This document shows, piece after piece, positions 1 to 9,299 of a DNA stretch of 64,000 nt (position 1 is its first letter; every line of letters begins with the position of its first letter). Below the pieces are notes generated by a model. The model searched no databases. It worked only from the letters and a program-made list of their open reading frames with translations, and had not been told where the DNA came from. Location: positions 1-64,000 of the forward strand of contig CAJUOC010000006.1 of NCBI GenBank assembly GCA_910587925.1, read 5' to 3'. The position numbers were made by a program, and so were the translations under genes. Source of the DNA: an uncultured Muribaculaceae bacterium (lineage in GTDB: Bacteria > Bacteroidota > Bacteroidia > Bacteroidales > Muribaculaceae).

Positions 1-37
1 TCAATTACTATCAATTTAACGCATTGATAATCAACCA

Positions 38-1399
38 TTACTTGCCGATGCAGAATGTGGAGAAGATGGATTGGAGGAGGTCGGGAGGGGTGATGGCGCC
101 GGTGATGGTGGCGAGGTGATGGAGGGCGTGGCGGAGGTCTTGGGCGACGAGGTCGGTGTAGGTGCCGTCGGTGAGGCCGGTCTGCACGCGCCGAAGGGCG
201 GCGGCGGCGGCGGTAAGGGCGCTGTGGTGGCGGGCGTTGCTTACTACGGGGCCTTCGTCGTCGGCTCCGCCGACTATTTCTGCGGCAATATTGACCAGGC
301 TTTGACGCAATGTGTCAATGGTCGCCGGAAGTCGGGTGCTTATCTCCATATCTGCAGTCGGTGTCGCGGCCAGGTCGCTTTTGCTTCTGATGGTGAGCAG
401 TGTGGCGTGGGGCTGCACGACTTGCCGGAGTCTGCTGCGGATTTCTTCGGTAAGGGTAGGGGATGCGTCGGCGGGTATCAGCCACAGGATGATGTCGGCC
501 GACGAAGCGCCATCAATGGCCCGGTCGATGCCAAAACGTTCTATCGGGTCGGAGGTATCCCGCAGACCGGCCGTGTCGATGAAACGGAATGTATATGGGC
601 CGATATCGGCCGTTTCCTCAATGGTATCGCGGGTGGTACCGGGGATGTCGCTCACGATGGCGCGGTCGCGCCGCAGCAAAGCATTGAGCAGGCTTGACTT
701 GCCTGCGTTGGGCTCTCCGACTATCGCTACGGGGATGCCGTTGCGCAAGGCGCAGCCTGAGCGAAAAGAGTCGGCGAGCGTCTCAACTGCCGTGAGCACC
801 TCGTCGGTAAGGCTGGTCAGTTGAGTGCGGTCGGCAAAGGCCACGTCTTCTTCGGAAAAATCCAGCTCCAGCTCCAGCAGTGATGCCAGACGCAGCAGCC
901 GCTCCCGCATGTCGTTGATAGTGCGGGAAAATACGCCGTTGAGCTGACTTACAGCCAGGCGATGTGCCGAGCGCGACGATGCGGCAATGATATCGGCGAC
1001 CGCTTCAGCCTGGGCCAGGTCGAGACGTCCGTTGGTAAACGCGCGGCGTGTAAATTCGCCCGGCTCAGCCACGCGCGCGCCTGCCAGGCACAATGCCTCG
1101 ACCACCTGCGACTGTATGTAAGTGGAGCCGTGCACAGACAGCTCCACGACATCCTCGCCAGTAAACGATCCCGGCCCGCGGAACACGGTCGCTACCGCGC
1201 GGTCTATCACAGCGCCGTCGTGATGCAGCGTCCCGAGATGGACTGTGTGCGTAGCCACGCTTTCGAGCGGCTTACCCTTCCATATCGCCTGAGCGATACC
1301 GATAGCGGCCGGGCCGCTGAGTCTAACGACCGCTATGCCGCCTCGCCCGGGAGGAGTCGACACAGCGCATATGGTGGATGAGTCTATCGTACGTTCCAT
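38..1399 (-). CDS. mnmE: tRNA uridine-5-carboxymethylaminomethyl(34) synthesis GTPase MnmE
   Basis: MnmE acts with MnmG to modify the wobble uridine of certain tRNAs, using methylene-THF, in the cytoplasm. The 453-residue product has the normal family length. It shows an N-terminal THF-binding domain (GRGGIAVVRLSG), a central G domain with the P-loop GEPNAGKSS near residue 225 and the switch motif DTAGL, and the C-terminal CIGK that carries the catalytic cysteine. I chose the start at 1399 (MERTIDSST) because the open frame upstream is only the antisense shadow of the neighbouring nuclease gene. The start codon lies inside the 3' end of that nuclease gene (16-nt overlap), so the two are probably cotranscribed. 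Confident. Confidence 0.96.
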   Translation of the reverse strand: MERTIDSSTICAVSTPPGRGGIAVVRLSGPAAIGIAQAIWKGKPLESVATHTVHLGTLHHDGAVIDRAVATVFRGPGSFTGEDVVELSVHGSTYIQSQVVEALCLAGARVAEPGEFTRRAFTNGRLDLAQAEAVADIIAASSRSAHRLAVSQLNGVFSRTINDMRERLLRLASLLELELDFSEEDVAFADRTQLTSLTDEVLTAVETLADSFRSGCALRNGIPVAIVGEPNAGKSSLLNALLRRDRAIVSDIPGTTRDTIEETADIGPYTFRFIDTAGLRDTSDPIERFGIDRAIDGASSADIILWLIPADASPTLTEEIRSRLRQVVQPHATLLTIRSKSDLAATPTADMEISTRLPATIDTLRQSLVNIAAEIVGGADDEGPVVSNARHHSALTAAAAALRRVQTGLTDGTYTDLVAQDLRHALHHLATITGAITPPDLLQSIFSTFCIGK

Positions 1400-2229
1400 T
1401 GATGAAAAGATGTCTGCGCCTCCACGTCGGCCTCGACAGAGTCGGGCAGGGCGCTGAAAAAGTCCAGGCCGGTGATGGCCTCCACATTGTCGATGCTCAT
1501 GGCCGTCTGCTGCACACCGCCTTCCACATAGCCATTGGGCATCATGAATCCTATACCCATGGGCGGCTGAGCATCCGGGGCGACCACGACCTTGAAATAT
1601 CGGTCGGGAACCACAACACCGGTACGCCCGATGTGGCGGGTAAGGCTGTCGGTAAGCACCGGACCGGCCACAATAAAAATGCGGCCGTAGCGGCGCGCCC
1701 ACTTGCGGCAAAGATTCTCGAGGCGGTTCCAGGCGCCCGTGTTGAGCTGCTGCGCCTGCGGAGCTATATTGGTAAGATAGTGACACTGAATCATGGCCAC
1801 GCTATCCCATTTCATATCTGCAGCCGGCGCCATATGTCCGCGGTCGAATCCCGAGCGGCGGTAGTCGGCGGTCACAGCACATCCGTCAACATCAGCATCA
1901 GCCTGGAAAGGCACACCTTTGCGGCTGTAAGCCCCCTCGGTACGCTCGGCCGTAAGCTCCCACGCCACATAATTAGGCACATGCTTGCCGGCATTGAATC
2001 CTACGCGGAAACCCGTATAATCCACATCGCTGTTGGCCAGCACTGCCGGCACCCTCACATACAGCATATCCACCGTCGAGTCGAGCGGCGCATACGTATG
2101 CCGGGCCTGCTGCTGCGAGGCCATGCTTCGGAGCATACAGCCCACCAGGGCGACAACGACAATGATTGCAAGGACGGCCGAGCCCTGACGTGTGAAAGGC
2201 GAGCGGCGCGATGGTCTGTATTTAGCCAC
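1384..2229 (-). CDS. DNA/RNA non-specific endonuclease, exported
   Basis: This belongs to the NUC1/NucA beta-beta-alpha-Me nuclease family, which cuts DNA and RNA using a metal ion. The DRGH motif at about residues 129-132 (FDRGHMAP) supplies the general-base histidine, and the following N-rich helix (YLTNIAPQ...LNTGAWNRLE) supplies the metal-binding asparagine. The N-terminus has a basic stretch, then a hydrophobic segment ending LVGC, so the protein is probably exported and either membrane-anchored or a lipoprotein. The start is a GTG at 2229 (281 residues). Earlier in-frame ATGs lie upstream of the promoter-like box at 2260-2267 and are unlikely. It heads a two-gene unit with mnmE. Family assignment is secure; substrate and location are inferred. 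Confidence 0.9.
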   Translation of the reverse strand: MAKYRPSRRSPFTRQGSAVLAIIVVVALVGCMLRSMASQQQARHTYAPLDSTVDMLYVRVPAVLANSDVDYTGFRVGFNAGKHVPNYVAWELTAERTEGAYSRKGVPFQADADVDGCAVTADYRRSGFDRGHMAPAADMKWDSVAMIQCHYLTNIAPQAQQLNTGAWNRLENLCRKWARRYGRIFIVAGPVLTDSLTRHIGRTGVVVPDRYFKVVVAPDAQPPMGIGFMMPNGYVEGGVQQTAMSIDNVEAITGLDFFSALPDSVEADVEAQTSFHQWNVR

Positions 2230-2259
2230 TGTTTGAAGCGTTTTGGGATATAACGGACG

Positions 2260-2267
2260 CGAAGGTA
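2260..2267 (-). promoter_or_regulatory. -7 box for nuclease-mnmE unit
   Basis: On the minus strand the sequence reads TACCTTCG directly after TTTTTTG, one base off the Bacteroidetes TAnnTTTG -7 consensus. It lies about 30 nt upstream of the chosen GTG and is divergent from the efflux-operon promoter at 2340. Confidence 0.5.
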
Positions 2268-2339
2268 CAAAAAATTTGCCTATCATGCTCTTATTGTGGC
2301 CGATTTTCCAGATGATACGCTTCTTACAGATATTATATG

Positions 2340-2347
2340 TACATTTG
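2340..2347 (+). promoter_or_regulatory. -7 box for RND efflux operon
   Basis: TACATTTG matches TAnnTTTG exactly and ends 18 nt before the ATG of the TolC-like gene. No clear TTTG -33 element is visible at the expected distance, which may mean the promoter is weak or activator-dependent. Confidence 0.6.
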
Positions 2348-2365
2348 CGCCAAAATTTAGATAAG

Positions 2366-3772
2366 ATGTCACCGAAACTACTAAATATCCTCCTGGCTTT
2401 CGTACCGGCCGTAAGTGTACCGGCCATGCCGGCCGACACCCTCTCGCTGGAGCGATGCCTGGAGATAGCGCTGAGCGACAACCCGACCGTGCGCATCGCA
2501 GATATGGAAGTCGAGCGCGTCGACTACTCGCGTCGCGAGGCTCTCGGCGCCCTGCTGCCGACCGTGAGCTTCGACGGCTCGTATACCCGCACCCTGCAAA
2601 AGCAGGTGGCATATATGGATATGGACGCGTTTGGCGACATGATGCCCCCCGAGGGCGACGAGAGCGGCGCGGCCGGCGAGTCTTCCAGGCGTGGCGGCGG
2701 CAATACCGACGGCTTCAAGATGGGCCTCGACAACGCCTGGAGCGCCGGCTTCTCCGCATCGGTGCCGCTGATAGCTCCCCAGCTGTGGCAGTCGCTGAAG
2801 CTGAGCGATACCAATATAGCCCGGGCCGCCGAGCAGGCCCGGGCCTCGCGCCTCGACCTGGTAAATCAAGTCAAGAGCGCATACTATGCCCTGCTGCTTG
2901 CCCACGACACCCGACGCACGGTACAGGAGAGTTACGATATGGCCTCGCTCACCCACAGCATATACGAGAAGCGGCACTCGGCCGGCGACGCCTCGGAGTA
3001 CGACGTGCTGCGCACATCAGTGGCCATGAAAAACGTTGAGCCGGAAATAATCCAGGCCGACATCGCCGTGCGCCGCGCTCATCTCCAGCTCGCCATCCTC
3101 ATGGGCCTGAGCGCCGATACCCCGTTTGAAGTGCAGGGAACACTCGCCGACTACGAAAGCGACATGTATGCCGAGACACTGTCGCTTTCCGACGATTTGA
3201 GCAACAACACATCCCTCATATCCAACACCATCGAGACCTCGGCCCTGCGTCGGCAGCTCTCCATGCAGCGCTCATCGTTTCTGCCCACACTGGCTCTGTC
3301 GGCCAATTACATGTGGAATTCGTCGAGCAACGGCTCGCCCTTCCGCAACTTCCGCTGGAGCCCTTACTCCATCGTGGGCGTAACCCTCTCGATACCCATC
3401 ATACAGGGCGGACAGCGCTGGAGCCGCGTGCGCCAGGCCCGCATCGCCCTCGACGAGATGGCATACACCCGCGACAACCTCACCCGCCAGCTCAGCTCGC
3501 AGGTAGCCCTGTCGCACGACAACATACGTCTCAACGTAAAACAGATAGCATCGAGCCGCGAGAGCGTCGATGAAGCCTCTCGCGCCCACGACATACAGCA
3601 GCGGTCATTCGACATCGGTGCCGCGAGCTATCTCGACCTGCGCGACAGCGAGCTTTCGCTCACCCGCGCCCGTCTTGGCTACTACCAGGCCGTCTACAAT
3701 TATCTCATCGCATCATCGGAGCTTGAGCTGCTGCTCGGCAACGCCCCCATCGACAAATATACCCGAAAATGA
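2366..3772 (+). CDS. TolC family outer membrane efflux protein
   Basis: This is the outer-membrane channel of a tripartite efflux pump. The 468-residue product has a signal peptide (MSPKLLNILLAFVPAVSVPAMPA) followed by the two outer-membrane-efflux-protein repeats, starting LSLERCLEIALSDNPTVR, with long alpha-helical heptad-like stretches. I chose the ATG at 2366 because it follows the -7 box and begins a proper signal peptide; the longer frame would start inside the promoter region. A Gly/Ser/Glu-rich insertion near residues 95-115 (EGDESGAAGESSRRGGG) is unusual. It overlaps the adaptor gene by 4 nt (ATGA). Pump substrate is unknown. Confidence 0.93.
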   Translation: MSPKLLNILLAFVPAVSVPAMPADTLSLERCLEIALSDNPTVRIADMEVERVDYSRREALGALLPTVSFDGSYTRTLQKQVAYMDMDAFGDMMPPEGDESGAAGESSRRGGGNTDGFKMGLDNAWSAGFSASVPLIAPQLWQSLKLSDTNIARAAEQARASRLDLVNQVKSAYYALLLAHDTRRTVQESYDMASLTHSIYEKRHSAGDASEYDVLRTSVAMKNVEPEIIQADIAVRRAHLQLAILMGLSADTPFEVQGTLADYESDMYAETLSLSDDLSNNTSLISNTIETSALRRQLSMQRSSFLPTLALSANYMWNSSSNGSPFRNFRWSPYSIVGVTLSIPIIQGGQRWSRVRQARIALDEMAYTRDNLTRQLSSQVALSHDNIRLNVKQIASSRESVDEASRAHDIQQRSFDIGAASYLDLRDSELSLTRARLGYYQAVYNYLIASSELELLLGNAPIDKYTRK

Positions 3773-4803
3773 AGATATCCAGATATGCCGTGCCCGCGGC
3801 TGCTGCCGCCATATTGGCCGCATGCTCGGGGCCCAAGGAAGAAACCGCCGCTGCGGCTGACCACGACGAGGCCGCCATCGTCGACATCGACATCGCACAC
3901 ACGCGCGCCGTGCCCGAGAGGCGCAGCTATACGGCCAATGTCGAGGCCGACAACATCAACAATATCGCGCCGGCCGTGGCCAACCGCATACGCTCCATCT
4001 CAGTAGACGTGGGCGACCACGTCTCGCGCGGCCAGGTACTGGTGACGCTCGACCCGGCCACTGCCGACCAGCAGCGCATCTCGCTCGAGAATACCGAGCT
4101 GGAGTACAACCGCGCCGTGGAGCTGCTCCGCATCGGCGCAGGCACACAGCGTGCGGTCGACCAGCTCAAGGCCCAGCTCGACGCGGCCCGTGCCCAATAC
4201 CGCAATACGCTCGACAATACCGTGCTCCGCTCGCCGGTGAGCGGCGTGGTCACCGCGCGTAACTACGATCCCGGCGACATGACCGGCCAGCTGCCGGTGC
4301 TCACCGTCGGCCAGGTCACCCCGGCTGTGAAAGTAGTGATAAACGTCAACGAGAATGACCTCAGCCGCATCGCACGCGGCATGGATGTCGACATCACCTT
4401 TGACGCCTTCCCCGGCGAGAATTTCAGCGGACGTATCACACGCATACAGCCGGCGGTCGATGTGGCGAGCCGCACCTTTGCAGCCGAAGTCAAAGTCGCA
4501 AATCCGCACGGCCGCATATTGCCGGGCATGTTTGCCCGCGCCGAGATAGACCTTGGCAGCAACGAGCGCGTCGTGGTCCCCGACCGTGCGATAGTAAAGC
4601 AGAGCGGCTCGGCGGGCAAGTATGTATACGTATACCGCGGCGGCAGCGTCGACTATCGCAAAGTGGAGGTAGGTCAACGCATCGACGACTCTTATGAGCT
4701 GCTCTCGGGCATCAACGACGGCGATACGGTCGTCACAGCCGGGCAGAGCCGGCTGGCCGATGGCGCCACCGTCACCATCAACCCTAAAACAGCCGAGCGA
4801 TGA
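3769..4803 (+). CDS. RND efflux periplasmic adaptor (membrane fusion protein)
   Basis: The adaptor joins the inner-membrane RND permease to the TolC-like channel. The 344-residue protein begins with a lipoprotein signal peptide ending ILAAC, so it is anchored by lipidated Cys near residue 19. A biotinyl-lipoyl-like half motif (ISVDVGDHVSRGQVLVTLD), a short coiled-coil hairpin (about residues 95-140) and the second lipoyl half (DNTVLRSPVSGVVTARNYDPGD) follow in the standard order. Then come beta-barrel and membrane-proximal domains. It sits between channel and permease genes with 4-nt overlaps on both sides, so translation of the three is probably coupled. Confidence 0.94.
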   Translation: MKISRYAVPAAAAAILAACSGPKEETAAAADHDEAAIVDIDIAHTRAVPERRSYTANVEADNINNIAPAVANRIRSISVDVGDHVSRGQVLVTLDPATADQQRISLENTELEYNRAVELLRIGAGTQRAVDQLKAQLDAARAQYRNTLDNTVLRSPVSGVVTARNYDPGDMTGQLPVLTVGQVTPAVKVVINVNENDLSRIARGMDVDITFDAFPGENFSGRITRIQPAVDVASRTFAAEVKVANPHGRILPGMFARAEIDLGSNERVVVPDRAIVKQSGSAGKYVYVYRGGSVDYRKVEVGQRIDDSYELLSGINDGDTVVTAGQSRLADGATVTINPKTAER

Positions 4804-7800
4804 GTCTGTACGGAGGGGCGGTACGCCGCCCGATCATGACCACGCTGTGCTTTGTGGCAGTGCTGGTACTGGGCCTGTTCTCGCTGAGCAAGCTTCCCAT
4901 CGACCTGTATCCCGACATCGAGACAAACACCCTGATGGTGATGACCACCTACCAGGGTGCCAGCGCGCAGGATATCGAGCAGAATGTCACCCGTCCGCTC
5001 GAGAATGTGCTCAACTCCGTGAGCGACCTGAAGCACATCTCATCTGCATCGCGCGAGAATATATCGGTGATTACCCTCGAGTTTGAGTATGGCAAGGACA
5101 TCGACGTGCTCACCAACGACGTCCGCGACAAGCTGGACATGATTTCGTCGGCCATGCCCGACGATGCCGAGACGCCCATCATATTCAAGTTCTCGACCGA
5201 CATGATACCCATCGTGCTGCTTTCGGTGCAGGCCACCGAGAGCACGCCGGGCCTGTACAAGATACTCGACGACGCCGTGGCCAATCCCCTTGCACGCATC
5301 TCAGGCGTAGGCTCCGTATCGATATCCGGCGCCCCCAAGCGTGAGATACACATCTATGTCGACCCGGCCCGTCTGGAGGCATACGGCATGAGTGTGGAGC
5401 ACGTGGCCTCGGTGGTAGCCGCCGAAAACCGCAATGTCCCCGGCGGTGTGTTCGACATCGGCTCCGACACGTATTCGCTGCGAGTGCAGGGCGAGTTTAC
5501 ATCGTCTGACCAGATGGCCGACATCGTGCTCGGCTCCCAGGGCGGACGCACCATACGCCTGCGCGACGTGGCCCGTATCGACGACTCCCTCGAGGAGCGT
5601 GCCCAGACCACATACAACGACGGCCGCCGCGGCGCCATGATAGTCATACAGAAGCAGAGCGGCGCCAACTCTGTCGAGATTTCCGACAAGGTGCTCAAGA
5701 TGCTGCCCGACCTGCAGCGGCGCCTGCCCTCCGACGTAAAACTCGGTATCATCGTCGACACCTCAGACAATATCCGCAATACCATCGACTCGCTGGTCGA
5801 GACGGTGCTCTACGCGCTGCTCTTCGTGGTGATAGTGGTATTCTTCTTCCTCGGGCGCTGGAGAGCCACGCTCATCATCACCCTCACCATCCCCATCTCG
5901 CTCATAGCCTCGTTTATCTACCTGGCCATGACGGGCAACTCGCTAAATATCGTGTCGCTGTCGGCACTGTCGATATCCATCGGTATGGTGGTCGACGATG
6001 CCATCGTGGTGCTGGAGAATGTCACCACCCACATAGAGCGCGGCTCCGACCCGCGCCAGGCCGCCGTGCACGGCACCAACGAGGTCGCCGTATCGGTCAT
6101 CGCGTCGACGCTGACACTTATAGCGGTATTCTTCCCCCTGACGATGGTCACCGGCATGACCGGCGTGCTCTTCCGCCAGCTGGGCTGGATGGTCACCATC
6201 ATGATGATTATCTCAACCGTGTGTGCATTGTCGCTCACACCGATGCTGTGCTCGCTGCTGCTGCGCCGCAACAATCGCCACGGCCGGCTCTATACACTGC
6301 TCTTTACCCCCGTCAACCGCGGCCTCGATGCCCTCGACTCGGGCTATGCCTCGCTGCTTGGGTGGGTCACCTCCCATCGCGCCGTCACCATCGTGATATG
6401 CCTGGCGACTTTTGTCGGCTCCATATTCCTGATGAAGCACGTCGGCACCGAGTTTTTCCCGACCGCCGACGATGCCCGCCTCAGCGTCAATCTCGAGCTG
6501 CCGGTCGGTACACGCGTGGAGATAGCCGACGAGACCACCGCGCGCCTCGTCGACGAGTGGCGGGCCAAGTATCCCGAGATAATGGTGGTCAACTACACCA
6601 CCGGCACCGCCTCGAGCGACAATACATTTGCCTCGCTGAGCGACAACGGCCCTCACATCGTGTCGATGAACATCCGCCTCACCGACCCGGGCGACCGCGA
6701 CCGCTCCATAACCGAGATTGCTGCCATGATGCGCGACGACCTGCGCCACTATCCCGAGTATAAAAAGACGCAGGTCAACGTCGGCGGCAACATGGGCGGC
6801 ATGGGCGGCGAGGCATCCATCGACTTCGAGATTTACGGCTACGACTTCGAGCAGACCGACTCTGTGGCCGCGCGCCTGCGCCGCGCTCTGCTCGCCATGC
6901 CGGGCACGGCCGACGTGCGCATATCGCGCGCCGACTACCAGCCTGAGTACCGCGTCGATTTCGACCGCGAGAAGCTGGCCATATACGGTCTTAACCTCAC
7001 CACCGCCGCCAATGCCCTGCGCAACCGCATCAACGGCTCGCTGGCATCGCGTTTCCGTGAGGACGGCGAAGAATACGACATAAAGGTGATGTACGACCCC
7101 GACAGCCGCACATCCATCGCCGACATCGAGAATATACTCATCTATAATACGGCCGGGCAGGCTGTGCGTGTGCGCGATGTAGGCCGAGTGGTCGAGCACT
7201 TCACCCCGCCCACCATCGAGCGCAAAGACCGCGAGCGTATCATCACCGTCAAGACCGTGGTACAGGGAGTGCCCATGAGCCGGGTGGTGGCGCAGGCCAA
7301 TGCCGCCATCGCCCGCATGGATATTCCGCAGGGCATATCGGTGCAGCTCGCCGGCCAGTACGAAGACCAGCAAGAGTCTTTCTCAGACTTGCTGATGCTG
7401 GCGGTGCTCATACTTGTGCTGGTATACATCGTGATGGCGGCGCAGTTTGAGAGCTACACCTATCCCGGCATCATCATGAGCTCGGTGCTCTTTGCATTCT
7501 CCGGCGTATTCTTCATACTGTATCTCACCGGGCATACACTCAACGTGATGAGCCTCATCGGCGCCATCATGCTCATAGGCATCGTGGTCAAAAACGGTAT
7601 CGTGCTCATCGACTACATCGGCCTCAACCGCGAGCGCGGTCTGTCGATCAAGCGCTCTGTGGTATCGGGTGGTCGCTCGCGTCTGCGCCCTGTGGTGATG
7701 ACATCGCTCACCACCATCCTCGGTATGGTGCCAATGGCTTGCGGTACCGGCCAAGGTGCCGAGATGTGGCGTCCGATGGGTACGGCGGTGATAGGCGGTC

Positions 7801-7913
7801 TCACATTCTCCACCATCCTCACACTGCTCTTCGTGCCGGCGCTGTACTGCGTGTTTGCAGGCCGAGGAGTGCGCCGCACCCGTAACAAACTCCGTAAAAG
7901 TCATCGCAAATGA
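4800..7913 (+). CDS. Efflux RND transporter permease (AcrB/MexB-like, HAE1 type)
   Basis: This is the proton-driven inner-membrane pump of the operon. At 1037 residues it is full length for the family. The first transmembrane helix is followed by a large periplasmic loop (IDLYPDIETNTLMVMTTYQGASAQDIEQ), then a helix bundle that includes GMVVDDAIVV with the paired proton-relay aspartates at about residues 399-400. The second half repeats the architecture and ends in a basic cytoplasmic tail. The order channel-adaptor-permease-small protein matches the Porphyromonas PG0538-PG0541 arrangement. Substrates cannot be read from sequence; multidrug or bile-acid export is an inference. Confidence 0.95.
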   Translation: MSLYGGAVRRPIMTTLCFVAVLVLGLFSLSKLPIDLYPDIETNTLMVMTTYQGASAQDIEQNVTRPLENVLNSVSDLKHISSASRENISVITLEFEYGKDIDVLTNDVRDKLDMISSAMPDDAETPIIFKFSTDMIPIVLLSVQATESTPGLYKILDDAVANPLARISGVGSVSISGAPKREIHIYVDPARLEAYGMSVEHVASVVAAENRNVPGGVFDIGSDTYSLRVQGEFTSSDQMADIVLGSQGGRTIRLRDVARIDDSLEERAQTTYNDGRRGAMIVIQKQSGANSVEISDKVLKMLPDLQRRLPSDVKLGIIVDTSDNIRNTIDSLVETVLYALLFVVIVVFFFLGRWRATLIITLTIPISLIASFIYLAMTGNSLNIVSLSALSISIGMVVDDAIVVLENVTTHIERGSDPRQAAVHGTNEVAVSVIASTLTLIAVFFPLTMVTGMTGVLFRQLGWMVTIMMIISTVCALSLTPMLCSLLLRRNNRHGRLYTLLFTPVNRGLDALDSGYASLLGWVTSHRAVTIVICLATFVGSIFLMKHVGTEFFPTADDARLSVNLELPVGTRVEIADETTARLVDEWRAKYPEIMVVNYTTGTASSDNTFASLSDNGPHIVSMNIRLTDPGDRDRSITEIAAMMRDDLRHYPEYKKTQVNVGGNMGGMGGEASIDFEIYGYDFEQTDSVAARLRRALLAMPGTADVRISRADYQPEYRVDFDREKLAIYGLNLTTAANALRNRINGSLASRFREDGEEYDIKVMYDPDSRTSIADIENILIYNTAGQAVRVRDVGRVVEHFTPPTIERKDRERIITVKTVVQGVPMSRVVAQANAAIARMDIPQGISVQLAGQYEDQQESFSDLLMLAVLILVLVYIVMAAQFESYTYPGIIMSSVLFAFSGVFFILYLTGHTLNVMSLIGAIMLIGIVVKNGIVLIDYIGLNRERGLSIKRSVVSGGRSRLRPVVMTSLTTILGMVPMACGTGQGAEMWRPMGTAVIGGLTFSTILTLLFVPALYCVFAGRGVRRTRNKLRKSHRK

Positions 7914-8203
7914 AAGCCGTATTCATAGCCTACGACCAGGCTCATGCCCATAAAATCATCGACATACTCGACCGTCTGAGCCTGCGCGGATTTACCCGCT
8001 GGGAGCAGACGTCGGGCCGCGGCACCACCGACGGCGAGCCACACTACGGCACCCATGCGTGGCCGTCGCTGGCGTCGAGCATCCTCACCGTCGTGCCCGA
8101 CGGTATGGAGCATCCGCTGCTTGAGCGGCTGCGCGCGCTCGACGCCGAGAGCCCGCGCCTGGGGCTGCGGGCCTTTGTATGGGAGGTCACAGATGCTCTA
8201 TGA
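7910..8203 (+). CDS. Small PG0541-like transporter-associated protein
   Basis: This 97-residue soluble protein starts in a 4-nt overlap with the RND permease gene. It begins MKAVFIAYDQAHAHKIIDIL and has a beta-alpha-beta start, the conserved-looking GRGTTDGEP patch and the hydrophobic strand SILTVVPDG. The size and fold pattern recall ferredoxin-like/PII-like small regulators. In Porphyromonas-type operons a comparable gene (PG0541) always follows the channel-adaptor-permease trio; I recognise it by that position and by general resemblance, not by a search. No signal peptide or membrane segment is visible, so it is probably cytosolic. A role in sensing a ligand or gating the pump is inference only. 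Its end overlaps convergent hemW by 17 nt. Confidence 0.8.
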   Translation: MKAVFIAYDQAHAHKIIDILDRLSLRGFTRWEQTSGRGTTDGEPHYGTHAWPSLASSILTVVPDGMEHPLLERLRALDAESPRLGLRAFVWEVTDAL

Positions 8204-9293
8204 GCAGCTCCCTGATGATGCTGTCTGATATGAACCAGTGAGCCGACGGTATCGCCACCCGACTGCCTGAAGTGCTCATCAGCCCTGCAGCGATAAACCG
8301 CCCGGCGGCGGCGAGCAACTTACGGCGCGCCTGCGGTGGGAGCTCTTCAAGGTCGAGACCCTCGGCCGTGCGCAGAGCCGACACCACCCGGTCGTTGATG
8401 CGGTCGAGCGCCGACTCATCCTCGGCCTCGCCGGGGTAGGGCAGGCGCGCGAGCCAGCCGGCGATATCGCAGGGATTGGCGCGGCGCACGGTGCCGTCGT
8501 ATGAGTGCGCGGCCGGTCCTGCGCCTATCCAGCGGCCATCACGCGCCCAGTACAGACTGTTGTGACGGGAGCGCCGCCCGGGACGGGCGAAATTGGATAT
8601 CTCGTAATGCTCATATCCGGCCTCGGCCGTAAGCCTCTCAAGCAGCTCGTAGCGCGCAGCCAGGTCTGCATCGTCGGCCGGAGCCGCCTTGCCCGCCATC
8701 ATCATGCGGTACAGGGGTGTACCCTCGGCCCAGGTGAGACAATATGCCGACAGATGGGCCAGCGGCAGCTCAAGCAACGCGCGCAGGTCGCGCTCCCAGC
8801 CCTCATAGCTTTGCCCCGGCAAGCCGTATATGAGGTCACACGACACATTGTCGATACCGCCGCTGATGAGCGTATCCACCGCGGCAACAGCTTCTGCAGC
8901 CGTATGCCGCCGGCCTATGCTCCGGAGCACGGCATCGTCAAGACTCTGTACCCCCATGCTCACACGGTTGACGCCCATGGCACGCATGGCCTCGGTCCAC
9001 TGCGGAGTCACATCGTCGGGATTGGCCTCCACGGTAAACTCCTCCACGGCATCTGCCGGTATCTCCCTCGCAATCGTGGCCAGCAGCTCTGGCGGCATCA
9101 CCGACGGTGTGCCACCGCCGATATACACAGTGGAAACAGGCGGCAGGCCCGGAGTGGCAAGGGCTGCACGCAACTCGGCGGCGATACCCTCGGCCACCGC
9201 CTCCATACCGCGGCGCGACGGTACCGAGTAGAAGTCGCAGTAGACGCATTTACCGCGGCAATAAGGGATATGGATGTATATACCGTGGGCCAT
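8187..9293 (-). CDS. hemW: Radical SAM heme chaperone HemW
   Basis: HemW is a radical-SAM-family haem-binding protein related to HemN. The cluster motif CxxxCxxC is present at Cys12, Cys16 and Cys19 (YCRGKCVYC), followed by DFYS and the SAM-contacting YIGGGTPS. HemW members were long called oxygen-independent coproporphyrinogen oxidases, but true HemN has a further cysteine directly after the motif, which is absent here. The length of 368 residues is typical of HemW. It starts 6 nt after the stop of the AddB-like nuclease gene on the same strand, so the two are probably one operon. It converges on the efflux operon with a short overlap. Confidence 0.92.
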   Translation of the reverse strand: MAHGIYIHIPYCRGKCVYCDFYSVPSRRGMEAVAEGIAAELRAALATPGLPPVSTVYIGGGTPSVMPPELLATIAREIPADAVEEFTVEANPDDVTPQWTEAMRAMGVNRVSMGVQSLDDAVLRSIGRRHTAAEAVAAVDTLISGGIDNVSCDLIYGLPGQSYEGWERDLRALLELPLAHLSAYCLTWAEGTPLYRMMMAGKAAPADDADLAARYELLERLTAEAGYEHYEISNFARPGRRSRHNSLYWARDGRWIGAGPAAHSYDGTVRRANPCDIAGWLARLPYPGEAEDESALDRINDRVVSALRTAEGLDLEELPPQARRKLLAAAGRFIAAGLMSTSGSRVAIPSAHWFISDSIIRELLIEHL

Positions 9294-9299
9294 GGCAGT

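Noticed and set aside
1400..1786. N-terminal extension of the mnmE frame by 129 codons
   Set aside because: It is antisense-free shadow of the nuclease gene in another frame; its sequence is Arg/Cys-rich and unlike MnmE, which starts at MERTIDSST.
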